Source: JAHJQQ01 sp041739295
GTDB lineage: Bacteria; Pseudomonadota; Gammaproteobacteria; Thiohalobacterales; Thiohalobacteraceae
DNA: 6,945 nucleotides
Direction: 5' to 3'
NCBI GenBank assembly: GCA_041739295.1
Contig: JBGSOE010000294.1
Location: 1-6,945, forward strand
The notes beneath the pieces are model-generated. The model was not told where the DNA came from. It made no database searches and saw only the letters and a program-made list of their open reading frames with translations. Below are positions 6,198-6,945 of this stretch, in pieces (within the stretch, counting starts at the first letter, position 1; each line of letters opens with the position of its first letter). The translations under genes and the position numbers were made by a program.

Positions 6198-6232
6198 GAA
6201 AACCCCCACGGTCAGAGACCGTGGGGGTTTTC
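6198..6232 (-). terminator. rRNA operon terminator hairpin
   Basis: A perfect 16-bp inverted repeat, GAAAACCCCCACGGTC (6198-6213) and its complement (6217-6232), encloses a 3-nt loop. It lies directly 3' of 5S rRNA on the minus strand. In that direction the stem ends in GGGGGTTTT and continues CTCTTTT, giving a U-rich tail typical of intrinsic terminators. On the plus strand the downstream bases are not T-rich, so it works best for the rRNA transcript. It separates the rRNA operon from the sirB1-like gene. Confidence 0.93.
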
Positions 6233-6239
6233 AGATTAA

Positions 6240-6358
6240 AGCCTGGCAGTGACCTACTTTCGCCTGGCGAAACACCACACTATCATCGGCGCTGAGCAGT
6301 TTCACTTCCGAGTTCGGGATGGGATCGGGTGGTTCCCACTCGCTATAGCCGCCAGGCA
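6240..6358 (-). rRNA. rrf: 5S ribosomal RNA
   Basis: On the minus strand the gene starts TGCCTGGCGGC (6358 downward) and ends CACTGCCAGGC, so the two ends pair as the 5S helix I. The internal segments CCCGATCCCATCCCGAACTC, GGAAGTGAAAC and CAGCGCCGATGATAGTGTGG are the conserved bacterial 5S core and closely resemble the E. coli gene. The length of about 119 nt is normal. The exact 3' end is uncertain by one or two bases. Confidence 0.97.
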
Positions 6359-6474
6359 AACTTGTTGAGATGTCGGGACGCTAATCGTTCCGGCCTCTCC
6401 AATTCGTAAACTGATTTCAGCATTGGGTTTGTTGCTTACGCTTAACCAACATACTCAAACCACTTGAGTGTTAT
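6359..6474 (-). other. 23S-5S internal transcribed spacer
   Basis: This 116-nt stretch joins the 23S 3' end to the 5S 5' end. It holds no tRNA and no open frame of note. Bases next to the 23S end (TATAACACTCAAGTGG read on the minus strand) are likely part of the processing stem made with the leader upstream of 23S, which is outside the window. Confidence 0.7.

Positions 6475-6945
<471 letters not shown>

Overview
The window looks like part of a gammaproteobacterial chromosome. The 23S/5S rRNA end, the tight birA-coaX-SPOR gene chain and a tRNA-Thr(TGT) match the region that in Escherichia coli runs birA-coaA-thrU-tyrU-glyT-thrT-tufB. Here the type III pantothenate kinase CoaX takes the place of CoaA. 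I cannot name a genus. Nearly everything is on the minus strand, so the natural reading direction is from high to low coordinates.

Layout, high to low: the 3' end of a 23S rRNA gene (cut by the right edge), a 116-nt spacer, 5S rRNA, and a strong rRNA-operon terminator hairpin at 6198-6232. Next come a SirB1-like transglutaminase-fold/TPR protein (5282-6139) and a two-CBS-domain protein with a strong ribosome binding site (4586-5188). A small unrecognised plus-strand gene (4214-4579) meets the CBS gene tail to tail. Divergent from it is the operon birA-coaX-SPOR (1375-4009), in which consecutive genes overlap by ATGA, linking biotin-protein ligase/repressor, pantothenate kinase and a membrane-anchored SPOR protein. 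A single tRNA-Thr(TGT) follows, possibly with its own promoter.

Beyond the tRNA, where E. coli-type gene order would lead one to expect tRNA-Tyr, tRNA-Gly, a second tRNA-Thr and tuf, there is instead a long minus-strand frame (1156 to the left edge, at least 385 codons, no stop in the window). Its N-terminus matches a proteasome beta-type Ntn-hydrolase: Met-Thr, with Thr as the mature first residue, an Asp at mature position 17, a downstream Lys and a Gly-containing strand. It carries a large charged helical insertion not found in HslV or ordinary proteasome subunits. Its position directly 3' of a tRNA, low G+C content and break in expected gene order suggest an acquired segment, with the rest outside the window. 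This gene is the most interesting item here.

The remaining genes are ordinary housekeeping functions. No CRISPR array, insertion sequence, integrase or transposase is visible.
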